Assembly (NCBI GenBank): GCA_030537565.1
Contig: JAUNVS010000010.1
Location: 1 to 43,780, forward strand
Source: Eubacteriales bacterium
Lineage (GTDB): Bacteria; Bacillota; Clostridia; Saccharofermentanales; Fastidiosipilaceae
Length of the DNA stretch: 43,780 bases
Reading direction: 5' to 3'
The notes beneath the pieces are model-generated. The model saw nothing but the letters and a program-made list of their open reading frames with translations, ran no database searches and was not told the origin of the DNA. Below, piece by piece: positions 1-8,444 of the stretch. Within the stretch, counting starts at the first letter, position 1, and each line of letters begins with the position of its first letter. A program made the position numbers and the translations under genes.

Positions 1-76
1 CTCGCTTCTCATGAAGGATAAACATCATTTTCATTTCCATGTCGAAGTAATCACGCAGTTCGTCTGTATAGGCCAT
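1..76 (-). CDS. N-terminus of an unidentified protein, cut by the window edge
   Basis: An open frame starts at an ATG at 74-76 (minus strand) and runs off the window after 25 codons, beginning MAYTDELRDYFDMEMKMM. A GGGAGA-type ribosome site lies just upstream, and a strong promoter sits at 124-151. The short peptide is Met- and acid-rich with no signal sequence. It is too short to name a family. It points away from the potassium operon, so the two are divergently transcribed. Confidence 0.6.
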   Translation of the reverse strand, partial: MAYTDELRDYFDMEMKMMFILHEKR

Positions 77-123
77 TCTCTGTCTCCCTGTATTATTTAG
101 AATTTTTGCTAGCAAGTCTTATG

Positions 124-151
124 AGAATATTCGATTCGTTTTTTCTGTCAA
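124..151 (-). promoter_or_regulatory. Promoter of the truncated minus-strand gene
   Basis: On the minus strand a perfect -35 TTGACA (146-151) is followed after 16 bases by TATTCT (124-129). The predicted start of transcription lies about 40 bases before the ATG at 76. This is one of the best sigma-A-type matches in the window. Confidence 0.55.
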
Positions 152-295
152 ATGAAGTATTTTTCTGCTCGGCTTTTCGCCTCATCCACGTTATATGTCG
201 CTCGCACGACGAAGGCAGCTCGTAGTGCCCACCAGTAGCCCTAGACACTCAGCGGTGTTGCAAGAAGCAGCCTCCAAGTGAGCGACTGCGGCCAG
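152..295. other. Intergenic stretch without a visible gene
   Basis: Between the divergent promoters at 124-151 and 296-304 I see no ORF with a ribosome site, no tRNA and no convincing hairpin with a T-tract. Confidence 0.4.
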
Positions 296-304
296 TGATA
301 TAAT
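296..304 (+). promoter_or_regulatory. Extended -10 promoter of the two-RCK potassium operon
   Basis: TGATATAAT is a consensus extended -10 element (TGN before TATAAT at 299-304). No good -35 is found 17 bases upstream, which fits the extended class. Transcription would start near 311, about 48 bases before the first gene. Confidence 0.6.
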
Positions 305-315
305 ACTTACATTCT

Positions 316-339
316 GGGGTGCTTTGTTCGATTCACCCC
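316..339 (+). promoter_or_regulatory. Leader hairpin in front of the potassium operon
   Basis: GGGGTG (316-321) pairs with CACCCC (334-339) around a 12-base loop. It lies almost at the predicted 5' end of the mRNA and 8 bases before the GGAG ribosome site. No T-tract follows, so it is not a terminator. It may protect the 5' end or tune translation. Confidence 0.35.
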
Positions 340-358
340 TAGAAGATGGAGAACTATC

Positions 359-967
359 ATGCAAATCATCATCATTGGTGCAGGTAATGTTGGGCGTGCA
401 CTTGCGAAGTCCCTAATCGCCCAAGAAGAAGAAGTCGCTGTAATCTCCCGTGACCAGACCGACCTAGACAGCCTCGATGACTATGATTGTCGACTTATCC
501 AGGGAATTCCCATCGACCGTGGAGTCCTCGAGCGCGCTGGGATTGAAACAGCCGACCTCGTCCTCCTCGTGAGCGAGAGCGATAACATGAATCTCATGGC
601 CTCTCAGATCGCAAAGGAGGTCTATCACGTTCCGCGGGTAATCACGCTCTTGCGCAGCATTTCGAAACAAGATCTCTATGCCCAGTTTGGCTTTGAATGT
701 TTCTCCTCAACCGAACTGAGCGTTAATGAGATTCTTAAGTCCATTAATGATACGAAGACTGCCATGGAGCAGCGTTTTTATAATAGTACCTTCCACTACA
801 CGCTCCTAAATGTCGACGAAGAGCTGCATGGGATCAAGTTAGAAGACCTCGAGTCCCTTTCATCTCAACGGCTAATCGGGATCGTTCGTGACCAGGGCTT
901 TTTGCTCTTTGACCCCGAATTAAAACTCGAAGCTGGCGACCAGATTGTTCTCCTCTCGGCTCTCTAA
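359..967 (+). CDS. Potassium-channel RCK (TrkA/KtrA-type) regulatory subunit, first copy
   Basis: This 202-residue cytoplasmic protein has the one-RCK architecture of KtrA. An N-terminal Rossmann fold carries GAGNVG at residues 7-12 for nucleotide binding. A C-terminal TrkA_C ligand-binding domain spans roughly 133-202. In this family rings of RCK subunits gate the membrane subunit in response to ATP/ADP, NAD(H) or cyclic di-AMP; which ligand acts here is not visible. The ATG is preceded by GGAG at a normal distance. It is the first gene of a three-gene operon with a second single-RCK protein and a KtrB/TrkH-like subunit, so a role in potassium uptake is well supported. It differs strongly from its neighbour and is not a recent duplicate. 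Confidence 0.88.
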   Translation: MQIIIIGAGNVGRALAKSLIAQEEEVAVISRDQTDLDSLDDYDCRLIQGIPIDRGVLERAGIETADLVLLVSESDNMNLMASQIAKEVYHVPRVITLLRSISKQDLYAQFGFECFSSTELSVNEILKSINDTKTAMEQRFYNSTFHYTLLNVDEELHGIKLEDLESLSSQRLIGIVRDQGFLLFDPELKLEAGDQIVLLSAL

Positions 968-995
968 GCGACTTGCTTAAGAAAGTAGGATTCTA

Positions 996-1664
996 ATGAA
1001 AATTCTGATCATGGGCGGCGGTAAGTTAGCCCAATTTCTAAGTGATATTCTCATAAAAAAGGAACATGAGATTGCGATTATTGAACGTGACCGCAGTGTC
1101 TGTAAGCAGCTGGTCCTCCACTTCGGGGATGCACTCGAAGTCTACCACGGCGACGGCAGTAATATTCATCTCTTACGCCGTGCGCATTGCGAGAAATTTG
1201 ACTGCTACATCGCGGTCAGTGGTCAGGATGAAAACAACCTCATCGCCTGTCAAATTGCCAAGCAACATTTTAAGGTCGCTCTCACGATCGCCCGCATTAA
1301 TAACCCACTCAATGAAGAGGTCTTCAAACGCCTCGGCGTCGATCGCACCTACTCAAGCATCGGCATTATTGCAGATATGATTGAGCAGAATATCGATTAC
1401 AACAACATGCGCGTCATGTATGAGATCGAAGATACGAGCAAGCGAATTATCGAGCTTCTGCTCTCACCCCAATCGAAGATTGCCGGTGTCCCACTGATGA
1501 AGGCGAAGCTCCCCGACCAGGTAAAGGTCGTCCTCATCCACCGTGGTAAGGATATTTATATCCCGGATGGTAATACGGTCCTGCAGGGCGGAGATCTGGT
1601 TCTCTTCCTATGTGACGAAGCCGATTATGAGACACTTTACCGCGAATTTGTCCACGAGAACTAA
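996..1664 (+). CDS. Potassium-channel RCK (TrkA-type) regulatory subunit, second copy
   Basis: This 222-residue protein has a TrkA_N Rossmann domain (about 1-120) and a TrkA_C domain (about 145-215). Its nucleotide-binding loop reads GGGKLA at residues 7-12, so the third glycine of the usual GxGxxG is alanine. Acidic residues follow strand 2 (IERD). It lies 28 bases after the first RCK gene and 36 before the membrane subunit. A ribosome site (GTAGGA) precedes the ATG. Two unequal single-RCK subunits beside one KtrB-like gene suggest a mixed gating ring, or alternative rings. Family assignment is firm; the subunit arrangement is inference. Confidence 0.87.
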   Translation: MKILIMGGGKLAQFLSDILIKKEHEIAIIERDRSVCKQLVLHFGDALEVYHGDGSNIHLLRRAHCEKFDCYIAVSGQDENNLIACQIAKQHFKVALTIARINNPLNEEVFKRLGVDRTYSSIGIIADMIEQNIDYNNMRVMYEIEDTSKRIIELLLSPQSKIAGVPLMKAKLPDQVKVVLIHRGKDIYIPDGNTVLQGGDLVLFLCDEADYETLYREFVHEN

Positions 1665-1700
1665 GTGACTCACAGCTTAGTTTGAATAAAGGAATTTTCT

Positions 1701-3113
1701 ATGCCGCTTTTACGTGTTAAGAAAAAACAGTCCCGTTTCTTCGAATGGTTTCTCGACAATCCGGGTCGAATGATCGTTGCATCCTTTGCCCTCATCATCT
1801 TACTAGGGACTCTCCTCCTGATACTGCCAATCAGCTCAAATCGAGGCCAATGGACCAATCCGGCAGAAGCTCTCTTTACAGCGACCTCGGCAACCTGTGT
1901 GACCGGTCTTGTCGTCCACGATACTGCATCCTACTTCTCCAGTTTTGGACAGGTCGTCATCCTCCTGCTAATTCAGATCGGCGGACTCGGGCTAGCTACG
2001 CTCATGGGCTTCGTACTCAGCTTCCGTTCCCAGAGTTCGCAGTGGAAGACGATGGCGATCACCCAAGCGTCGACTGCCGCTGGATCGATGACTGAGGCGA
2101 TGACCCTGGTTCGGCACATCATGGCAATCACGCTTTCCTTCGAAGGCATCGCAACGCTCTACTTTAGCTATCGTTTTTACCCAATTTGGGGAGCAAAAGC
2201 GATCTGGCGAGCCCTCTTTCATTCGGTTTCCTCGTTCTGTAATGCGGGCTTCGATTTAAATGGAAGTTCAGACTCTCCCTTTGTCAGTTTGACCGCCTAC
2301 AATCAATCGCCAGACATTCTCCTCCTGACGGCGTTTCTATTTATCGCGGGTGGCTTGGGCTTCGTCGTATGGCTTGAAATCTTCCGCTGGCCAAAACGTC
2401 GGAAATTCTCATTCCACGCTAAGTTGATCCTCAGCCTTACACTGATTTTCCTACTTGTCTCGACCCTCCTCGTAGCCGGCCTCGAATGGCACAATCATAG
2501 CAACTCGATCGCCCTCGGTTCGCTTCCTGTCCATGAACGTCCTACTGCCGCCTTCTTCCAAGCGGCGAGCCTACGAACGGCGGGCTTTAATTCAATTGAC
2601 CAAGCGAGTCTCTCAGAGCCGACGAAGTTGATGTCTTCATTTTTCATGTTTGTCGGTGCGGCCCCAGCAGGTACTGGTGGTGGTGTGAAGCTCAGTACCT
2701 TCGCGGTCATCTTCGCGATGCTGGTTTCCAACAGCTCGCGAAGAAAGGAAGTTCGCGTTCGCCGCTATCTCTTCGAAGATAAGATTGTCAGATCGGCGCT
2801 TACGGTCATCAGCCTCAGTCTGATCCTGATCTTTGTGTCACTATTCCTGCTCATGATTTTCGAAACCTCCGCTCTAAAGTCAGGACGTTTTGGATCGATC
2901 GACCTCCTCTACGAAGTCAGCTCAGCCTTTGGAACGGTTGGCCTCTCATCGCTCGGAACTCCAAATCTCAGTCTCCCCTCTCGGCTCGTCCTCATCATAT
3001 GCATGTTCCTCGGTCGCGTCGGGCCAGCCTCCTTCGCTGTCGCCCTCGTGCGCCCACCGAAAAAAGAGGAGAGTGACCGAGTTCTAGCGCCTGCTGAAAC
3101 CCTCGTCGGCTAA
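1701..3113 (+). CDS. KtrB/TrkH-family potassium-uptake membrane subunit
   Basis: This 470-residue membrane protein belongs to the superfamily of K+ transporters built from four M1-P-M2 repeats. The four pore loops are visible: SATCVTGL, SSFCNAGF, LRTAGFN and SAFGTVGLS, each with the central filter glycine. The stretch GAAPAGTGGGVKLSTF corresponds to the intramembrane loop after the third repeat, which gates the pore in KtrB. Length fits KtrB/TrkH. An AAAGGAA ribosome site precedes the ATG. It is the last gene of the operon and ends 17 bases before a bidirectional terminator. It imports K+ (possibly with Na+) under control of the RCK proteins upstream. Confidence 0.92.
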   Translation: MPLLRVKKKQSRFFEWFLDNPGRMIVASFALIILLGTLLLILPISSNRGQWTNPAEALFTATSATCVTGLVVHDTASYFSSFGQVVILLLIQIGGLGLATLMGFVLSFRSQSSQWKTMAITQASTAAGSMTEAMTLVRHIMAITLSFEGIATLYFSYRFYPIWGAKAIWRALFHSVSSFCNAGFDLNGSSDSPFVSLTAYNQSPDILLLTAFLFIAGGLGFVVWLEIFRWPKRRKFSFHAKLILSLTLIFLLVSTLLVAGLEWHNHSNSIALGSLPVHERPTAAFFQAASLRTAGFNSIDQASLSEPTKLMSSFFMFVGAAPAGTGGGVKLSTFAVIFAMLVSNSSRRKEVRVRRYLFEDKIVRSALTVISLSLILIFVSLFLLMIFETSALKSGRFGSIDLLYEVSSAFGTVGLSSLGTPNLSLPSRLVLIICMFLGRVGPASFAVALVRPPKKEESDRVLAPAETLVG

Positions 3114-3130
3114 GAGCCGACTCCATAAGA

Positions 3131-3157
3131 AAACCCGCCTCGAAAGGCGGGTTTTTT
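3131..3157. terminator. Bidirectional intrinsic terminator between two convergent potassium operons
   Basis: AAACCCGCCT, a CGAA loop and AGGCGGGTTT form a 10-pair stem with T-tracts on both strands (TTTTTT on plus, TTTTCTT on minus). It ends the plus operon finishing at 3113 and the minus operon finishing at 3181. Confidence 0.9.
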
Positions 3158-3180
3158 ACATTCTCAAAAATCCCAAACAC

Positions 3181-4407
3181 TTAAATTTTCAAATGACCAT
3201 TTTCCATAACGACGGTCTTAGAGCCATCCGCGCTAATTCCCGTGATATTAAGCTTCTCAGAACCAACCATGAAATCCACATGGATGAGTGACTGATTCAT
3301 CCCCTGACGAAGCTGTTCGTCTTCACTGAGCGACTCAGCCCCTTCGAGCGTCTCCGCGTAAGCGGCGCCGAACGCGAAGTGGCAGGCGGCATTTTCATCG
3401 AAGAGGGTATTTTGAAACAATAGTCCACTCTGGTAAATCGGTGAATTGCAGTCGACAAGAGCACACTCGCCAAGATGCTTGGCCCCCTCATCCATGGCGA
3501 TCAATTTTTCGAGGACTTCTTGGCCCTCTTTTGCCACCACCTTCACGACCACACCATCTTTGAACTCTAGGCTAAAGTCACGGACAATCTGACCGTGCAG
3601 AGCCAGGGGCCGCGTCGCGGTCAAGAGTCCATTGGCCTCATCCCGATGTGGCATCGTAAAGACTTCCTCGGTAGGGATGTTCGGCATGAAGCTCCCACCC
3701 TCCACATAGTCAGAGCTTCCACCAAGCCAAACATGAGCAGAGGGCAAGCCGACTTCGAAATCGATACCAGGGCCCTGATAAATCAACTTACGAAAACGCT
3801 GTGTATTAAGAACCTCCTGGCGGCGCTTAAGCTCCTGATTATGCTGGGTCCAGGCAGCAATCGGATCGACCTGATCACAACGACAAATCTTAAAGATTGT
3901 CTCCCACAGGGCCTCAATAGCTTCTGCCTCGTTCAGATCTGGGTAAACGAGTTTCGCCCAGGCAGAGTTCGCCACAGCAGCAATCAGCCACTTGGCACGA
4001 TTGCTCATGAGAATATTCTGAATCGCTTTCCCTGCAGTCGCCTGAGTGCGCATATCTGTCTCGATCCGTTCGGGATCGATATCACTAAGTAATTTCGGAT
4101 TAGGCGCTTCGAGTCTGACGATGTGACAATGGTCTTCAAGACGCTTAAGCATCACGTCGATATCGTAGTCGGCAACACCAGTGAAAGCCTCATCAGGCGC
4201 ATTCTCGTAGCGTGATTTCAAGCAGGCATCATCTTGAAAATCGTAGTAGATCTGGCGCACACCAGCACGGTAGGCTTCATCGACGACGAGTCGCAAGAGC
4301 GGCAAACTCTCTTCGCTAAAGGAGATCTCGAGCCGCTCACCAGACTGGGCAGAAATCCCCGTCTGCACAAGCAGTTTTGCGTAGTTTTCTAAATATCGTT
4401 GATTCAT
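3181..4407 (-). CDS. M29-family metallo-aminopeptidase
   Basis: This 408-residue cytoplasmic protein matches the length and C-terminal motif order of the AmpS/AmpT/PepS (M29, thermophilic) aminopeptidases. The usual metal and catalytic residues are present: Glu247/248 in IPTEEVF, Glu314 in GECAL, His343 and Tyr350 in CHFAFGAAY, and His376 and Asp378 in IHVDF. These enzymes remove N-terminal residues from peptides with a two-metal centre. It is the last gene of a minus-strand run, 14 bases after the unknown 221-residue protein, and ends at the shared terminator. It probably recycles peptides; nothing links it mechanistically to potassium transport. Confidence 0.92.
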   Translation of the reverse strand: MNQRYLENYAKLLVQTGISAQSGERLEISFSEESLPLLRLVVDEAYRAGVRQIYYDFQDDACLKSRYENAPDEAFTGVADYDIDVMLKRLEDHCHIVRLEAPNPKLLSDIDPERIETDMRTQATAGKAIQNILMSNRAKWLIAAVANSAWAKLVYPDLNEAEAIEALWETIFKICRCDQVDPIAAWTQHNQELKRRQEVLNTQRFRKLIYQGPGIDFEVGLPSAHVWLGGSSDYVEGGSFMPNIPTEEVFTMPHRDEANGLLTATRPLALHGQIVRDFSLEFKDGVVVKVVAKEGQEVLEKLIAMDEGAKHLGECALVDCNSPIYQSGLLFQNTLFDENAACHFAFGAAYAETLEGAESLSEDEQLRQGMNQSLIHVDFMVGSEKLNITGISADGSKTVVMENGHLKI

Positions 4408-4421
4408 TCTTAACTAACCTC

Positions 4422-5087
4422 TCACGCTTCCATCTTCTTCGTAATTTTATAGGCATGACTCCGGAAGCCATGTAGAGCCTTCGCATTCGAGACGAGTTCA
4501 AGAACTTCATCTCCCTCCTCATCATGGCAATGCCCAAGTGGCTGAACCAAGTCAGCATCGATAAATTCAATCGATAGTTCAAATGGGCTATTGGCCAAAA
4601 GACTCTGAATGTAGTGGCTGCGAAGACCAAGGGCAGCCTCAAAATCGAGGGCCGTGAGACTCGGGTGACCATTACCGAGGATCGCCCAATAGTTCAATCC
4701 ACGCTCAACGATGCCATCACAGGGCATACCGTCGAGCAGGCGTTGTAAGAAGATGTCGAAGACGTCGTCGATACTCTCAATCGCCCCAAAGGTGACTAGG
4801 TCACGCTCGGCCTGTGCTTCGAGAATAGGGTTTAGTGTTTCGAGAGCCAGACCTTTATTCTCCATCGCTTCGAGAAGAGCATTAAAATGTGTCTCAGCAA
4901 TATTGATGTGGTCTTGGAGGCAGCCATGTGCGGCACGTTCCTCGAGTTCTCCCATGAAGCTCTCAGCACTGAAAAAATCTGCTTGATCAGCTCCGAGCTC
5001 GAGGCCCAAGATATCGGCAATCGCTCGGTTGAGTTCCTCATGAAATAATATTTTCTCGTACATCACTTGTTGAATCGGTGATAGCAT
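4422..5087 (-). CDS. Unrecognised 221-residue cytoplasmic protein between TrkH and the aminopeptidase
   Basis: I do not recognise the family. The protein is acidic and soluble, with no signal peptide or membrane segment. It looks mostly helical to about residue 130, then mixed. A notable motif is GHCHDEEGDE near residues 184-193, a His/Cys/acid cluster that could bind a metal. The ATG at 5085-5087 has a GAGGA ribosome site six bases upstream. It sits 45 bases after trkH and 14 before the M29 aminopeptidase, so it is probably cotranscribed with both. Coding potential is supported by spacing, ribosome site and normal composition. Confidence 0.75.
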   Translation of the reverse strand: MLSPIQQVMYEKILFHEELNRAIADILGLELGADQADFFSAESFMGELEERAAHGCLQDHINIAETHFNALLEAMENKGLALETLNPILEAQAERDLVTFGAIESIDDVFDIFLQRLLDGMPCDGIVERGLNYWAILGNGHPSLTALDFEAALGLRSHYIQSLLANSPFELSIEFIDADLVQPLGHCHDEEGDEVLELVSNAKALHGFRSHAYKITKKMEA

Positions 5088-5132
5088 CCAAGTCCTCTTT
5101 TCTATCCGGCCGTTTAGGCCAATGAAATGATC

Positions 5133-6584
5133 TTAGACCCGCTTCCAAGTATGGGGGGAGAAAAAGATCAATACGGGCAATATTTCTAGTCGTCCTGCAA
5201 TCATACCAAAGGAGAGACAAAGTTTCGAAAAGGGCGTGAAATCTGCATAATTCTGAGTTGGCCCGACCGCTGAGAGACCAGGGCCGATGTTATTAAATGT
5301 TGCACTTACAGCACCAATCGCTGTCTCAATATCCGGACTATCAATCGAGACGAGAAAGACGAGAACAGCAAAGCAAATCGTATAGAGCATGAAGTAGTGC
5401 GCTACCGAGGAGATCATCTTCTCAGTAACGTGGTGACCTTCGAAATAGGTCGGGCGCAGGTGGCGTGGCTTGATTTGGCGCTGCACCTCACTTCCCGCTG
5501 ACTTTGTTAAAAGGGCAACACGCGCGATCTTAAATCCACCCGCAGTCGACCCAGCACAGGCGCCAGTGAACATCAAGAATAGGAGGATGACGCGCGCGGC
5601 CAAGGGCCAGACTGCGAAGTCAACGGTCCCGAAGCCAGTCGTCGAAATCACCGTCGCCACCGTGAAGAAACTGTCGCGAAGCAGTGGTTCAAGCTGCGTA
5701 TATCGGGGTGCGAGTAAGAAACAGATGGCAACGGTAGCGGCGATAACGATGCCGATATACCAGCGCAGCTCCTCACTGCGCAGGGCTTTCTTTCCCTGGC
5801 GCATAACGATGAGGAAATAGAGGTTGAAGTTCACCCCGAAGAGCAGCATCCCGAAGGCGATGACCCACTCAATCAGCGGACTGTGGAAGTGTGCCAGCGA
5901 ATCGGAATAGTTGGCGAAGCCGCCCGTGCCAGCGGTCCCAAAGGCATAGATGCAGGCGTCGAAGAGACTCATACCGCAGAGGCAGAGAATCAGGAGCAGT
6001 CCCAGCATCATGGCCAGATAAATCAAGTAGAGCCAGCGGGCCGTATCCCGCATCTTCGACACCAGTTTTCCGAAGCTCGGTCCAGGAACCTCGGCTTTGA
6101 TCGCATGAATGGAAGAGTTATCCCCCTGCGACAGAATCGCAATCGCGAAGACAAGAACCCCCATCCCTCCAATCAGGTGGGAAAAAGAGCGCCAGAATAG
6201 AAGTGACTGCGGCAGGGCTTCAACATCTCGGAGAATGCTCGCCCCCGTCGTCGTAAATCCGCTCGCCATCTCGAAAAAAGCATCGTAAAACTTCGGGATC
6301 GAACCCTGAATTACAAAGGGCCAGGCGCCTCCAAATGCGAGGACAAACCAGGTAAGTGCACAAAATACAAAACCCTCTTTTGCATAGAAGGCCTCACTCT
6401 TTGGTTTTTTTCGCGTTGCGAGCACGGCGACGAGTAGCAAAATGGATATCGGAATTAAGTAGGCCCGATACGAGGACCACCCCTCCCGAAAGAATACTGC
6501 GAGGAAAAACGGCAGGAAGAGGACGAGAGCCTCGAGGACACAGATTAGACCTAATCGATATCGAATACTCTGGATATTCATCAT
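5133..6584 (-). CDS. trkH: TrkH-type potassium-uptake membrane subunit
   Basis: This 483-residue integral membrane protein has the TrkH/TrkG repeat structure. Pore-loop signatures are SGFTTTGAS, FGTAGTGGFANY, ISTTGFGTVD and SATFNNIGPGLS. FTGACAGSTAGGFK marks the loop after the third repeat. The C-terminus FGMIAGRLEILPVL is typical of TrkH rather than KtrB. Two adjacent ATGs exist; the second, at 6581, is better spaced from the GAGG site. It starts 10 bases after the double-RCK TrkA gene, so the two form a classical Trk system. It is a second system, distinct from the operon at 359-3113. Confidence 0.93.
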   Translation of the reverse strand: MMNIQSIRYRLGLICVLEALVLFLPFFLAVFFREGWSSYRAYLIPISILLLVAVLATRKKPKSEAFYAKEGFVFCALTWFVLAFGGAWPFVIQGSIPKFYDAFFEMASGFTTTGASILRDVEALPQSLLFWRSFSHLIGGMGVLVFAIAILSQGDNSSIHAIKAEVPGPSFGKLVSKMRDTARWLYLIYLAMMLGLLLILCLCGMSLFDACIYAFGTAGTGGFANYSDSLAHFHSPLIEWVIAFGMLLFGVNFNLYFLIVMRQGKKALRSEELRWYIGIVIAATVAICFLLAPRYTQLEPLLRDSFFTVATVISTTGFGTVDFAVWPLAARVILLFLMFTGACAGSTAGGFKIARVALLTKSAGSEVQRQIKPRHLRPTYFEGHHVTEKMISSVAHYFMLYTICFAVLVFLVSIDSPDIETAIGAVSATFNNIGPGLSAVGPTQNYADFTPFSKLCLSFGMIAGRLEILPVLIFFSPHTWKRV

Positions 6585-6593
6585 GAGCCTCGA

Positions 6594-7949
6594 CTAATTT
6601 TTAAGAAGCTCATCGATGTCACTACAGCCGAGAACGGTGGTGACGACGATCACTCGATCATCGGGATAGATGGCATTTGAACCATCGGGATAGATGACGC
6701 TACCTTTACGAATAATATAAGCGATGAGAACCCCGGGTTTTAGGGCCAAGCTATGAAGACTAATCCCGCAGATCGCCGCTCCCTCCTCGACACAAAATTG
6801 GAGCAGCTCAGCTTTTTTATTGAAGAGGCGATAAAGTGCCTCCACCTTGGATCCCTGGGAATTCTGAAGAGCACGGACGTGGCGAAGAATAATGTCGCGA
6901 CTGATCAGTTGTGGATTGATCACCGACTGGAGGCCGAGCCCACCGATCTCATCGACCATCTCTGGGCGACTGACCTTCGTCATGACTTTTCGCACACCAG
7001 CCCGCTCAGCGAGGAGGGCGGCAACGATATTCTCCTCATCAATTCCCGTGAGGCTAATCTCGCAATCATAGGATTCACGCCGTTCCTCAGCGAGGATGTT
7101 TTGGTCCGTCCCATCCCCGAGGATAACCGTGACTTCTGGATATTGGTCGGCGAGACGCATCGCTATCGCCGGGTCTCGCTCGATGACTTTAATCCGAAAA
7201 TGCTGGGGAAGAAGGTAGGAAATCAGATAATAGGTAATGCGATTGCCACCGATGACTAAAACGGAATCAATGCGATCCGAATCGACCCCGAGGAGGTGGT
7301 AAAAGCGATTCATCTCAACCAGCGGTCCCGTCAGATGGAGGATATCACCCGCCTCAATCCGCGTCGCCCCATTCGGAATAACGACCTGATTCTGACGTTC
7401 AATGGCACAAATGAGAACATTCGCCCGTTTCTGGCGTACCTGCATGAGGCTCAGGCCGACAATTTTCGAGCTAGCAGCCACTTCGACCGCAACAATGTTC
7501 ACATGCCCATGCGCGAAACTCTCGACGGCCTTTGCCGCGGGAAAATTCAGGTTACGGGCAATGTAATGTGCCGCTTCCATGTCGGGATTGATCAGCAAAT
7601 TAACGCCAAAACCCTCCCGCATCCATTTCAGATGTTTCCCGTACTCAGGGTTGCGAACCCGCGCTATGGTAAATGCGTCGCTGAGCTGCTGGCATATCAC
7701 CGCAGCCACGAGATTGATCTCATCACGATCAGCGACTGCAATAAAAATATCGGCCTCGGCAATCCCCGCTTCCATCAGCGTATTGTAGGTCGCGCCATTT
7801 CCGAGAACCGCATTCATGTCATAGCGGTCGAGCAGATCCTCGACCACCTCACTATCCTCATCGACGAGGGTGACATTGTGTTCCGAATCGGAAAATTCCT
7901 TGCACAAAAGGCGGCCGATTTTCCCGCCGCCCATAATCACAATATTCAT
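6594..7949 (-). CDS. trkA: TrkA, double-RCK regulator of the Trk potassium system
   Basis: This 451-residue cytoplasmic protein contains two tandem RCK units. The first has GGGKIG at residues 7-12 and its TrkA_C domain near 145-220. The second Rossmann domain begins near residue 230, where the loop reads GGNRIT and lacks the full glycine motif, as often in second TrkA halves. A second TrkA_C domain ends the protein. Length fits TrkA (about 450-480). It forms the NAD(H)/ATP-responsive gating ring on TrkH, encoded 10 bases downstream. The ribosome site (GATGGATCT) is modest. It follows the small anchored protein by 41 bases. Confidence 0.93.
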   Translation of the reverse strand: MNIVIMGGGKIGRLLCKEFSDSEHNVTLVDEDSEVVEDLLDRYDMNAVLGNGATYNTLMEAGIAEADIFIAVADRDEINLVAAVICQQLSDAFTIARVRNPEYGKHLKWMREGFGVNLLINPDMEAAHYIARNLNFPAAKAVESFAHGHVNIVAVEVAASSKIVGLSLMQVRQKRANVLICAIERQNQVVIPNGATRIEAGDILHLTGPLVEMNRFYHLLGVDSDRIDSVLVIGGNRITYYLISYLLPQHFRIKVIERDPAIAMRLADQYPEVTVILGDGTDQNILAEERRESYDCEISLTGIDEENIVAALLAERAGVRKVMTKVSRPEMVDEIGGLGLQSVINPQLISRDIILRHVRALQNSQGSKVEALYRLFNKKAELLQFCVEEGAAICGISLHSLALKPGVLIAYIIRKGSVIYPDGSNAIYPDDRVIVVTTVLGCSDIDELLKN

Positions 7950-7990
7950 AGATCCATCTCTAGATCTGGCCGCACCAGCCTAGCCTCACT

Positions 7991-8386
7991 TTAATGAATT
8001 TCTTTCTTAATCACCGTCATCGTATCCGCATCAATGAGGAAGAAAAAGTGCTTCCCCTGACTCTCGCCCTTAAGCTTAATCTTACGCTTAGAGCCCTCGT
8101 CGATCAGTTTTTCGACCTGATAAACTGGCTCGGGACAGTCCGCCTCAACAAGTTTCTTCGCCTCAGTCATCAGATCCTGGTCGGACTTAGATACAGATTC
8201 GCTGGCAGTCTCTGTACTCGCTGCCTCGCTCGTGGAAGCAAGCGTCGTCGCCTCACTGCTCGCCGTCTCACTACTCGTCGTCTCACTCGAATTCGACTTA
8301 GCCCCCTGTCGGCTCAGTATCAAATAGGCCGAGCCCCCAAACAATAGTACACAAGCCACAATAATGCCGATTGTCTGTTTTTTCAT
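7991..8386 (-). CDS. Small membrane-anchored protein with Ser/Thr/Glu-rich linker
   Basis: No family recognised. The 131-residue protein starts with a positively charged tip and one hydrophobic segment (about residues 5-25). A low-complexity Ser/Thr/Ala/Glu linker follows (about 32-66), then a compact C-terminal domain of about 60 residues ending in KKEIH. There is no proper lipobox: the only early Cys, residue 12, lies inside the hydrophobic core. The outer domain is probably extracytoplasmic. The last part (FFFLIDADTMTVIKKEI) looks like a short PepSY-like beta hairpin, only as a guess. A strong AGGAGG ribosome site precedes the ATG. It opens the trkA-trkH run, 41 bases upstream of trkA. Confidence 0.7.
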   Translation of the reverse strand: MKKQTIGIIVACVLLFGGSAYLILSRQGAKSNSSETTSSETASSEATTLASTSEAASTETASESVSKSDQDLMTEAKKLVEADCPEPVYQVEKLIDEGSKRKIKLKGESQGKHFFFLIDADTMTVIKKEIH

Positions 8387-8410
8387 ATCGACTTCCTCCT
8401 ACGATTATCG

Positions 8411-8443
8411 GTGTATTTTACACGTCTTCACAAATCCACCCAA
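8411..8443 (-). promoter_or_regulatory. Promoter with overlapping palindrome upstream of the anchored protein/trk operon
   Basis: On the minus strand TTGGGT (8438-8443), a 17-base spacer and TAAAAT (8415-8420) form a plausible promoter. The -10 lies inside the inverted repeat GTGTA-TTT-TACAC (8411-8423), so a repressor bound there would block transcription. It begins right after the fucosidase stop, suggesting that the trk run is transcribed on its own. Confidence 0.4.
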
Positions 8444-8444
8444 A

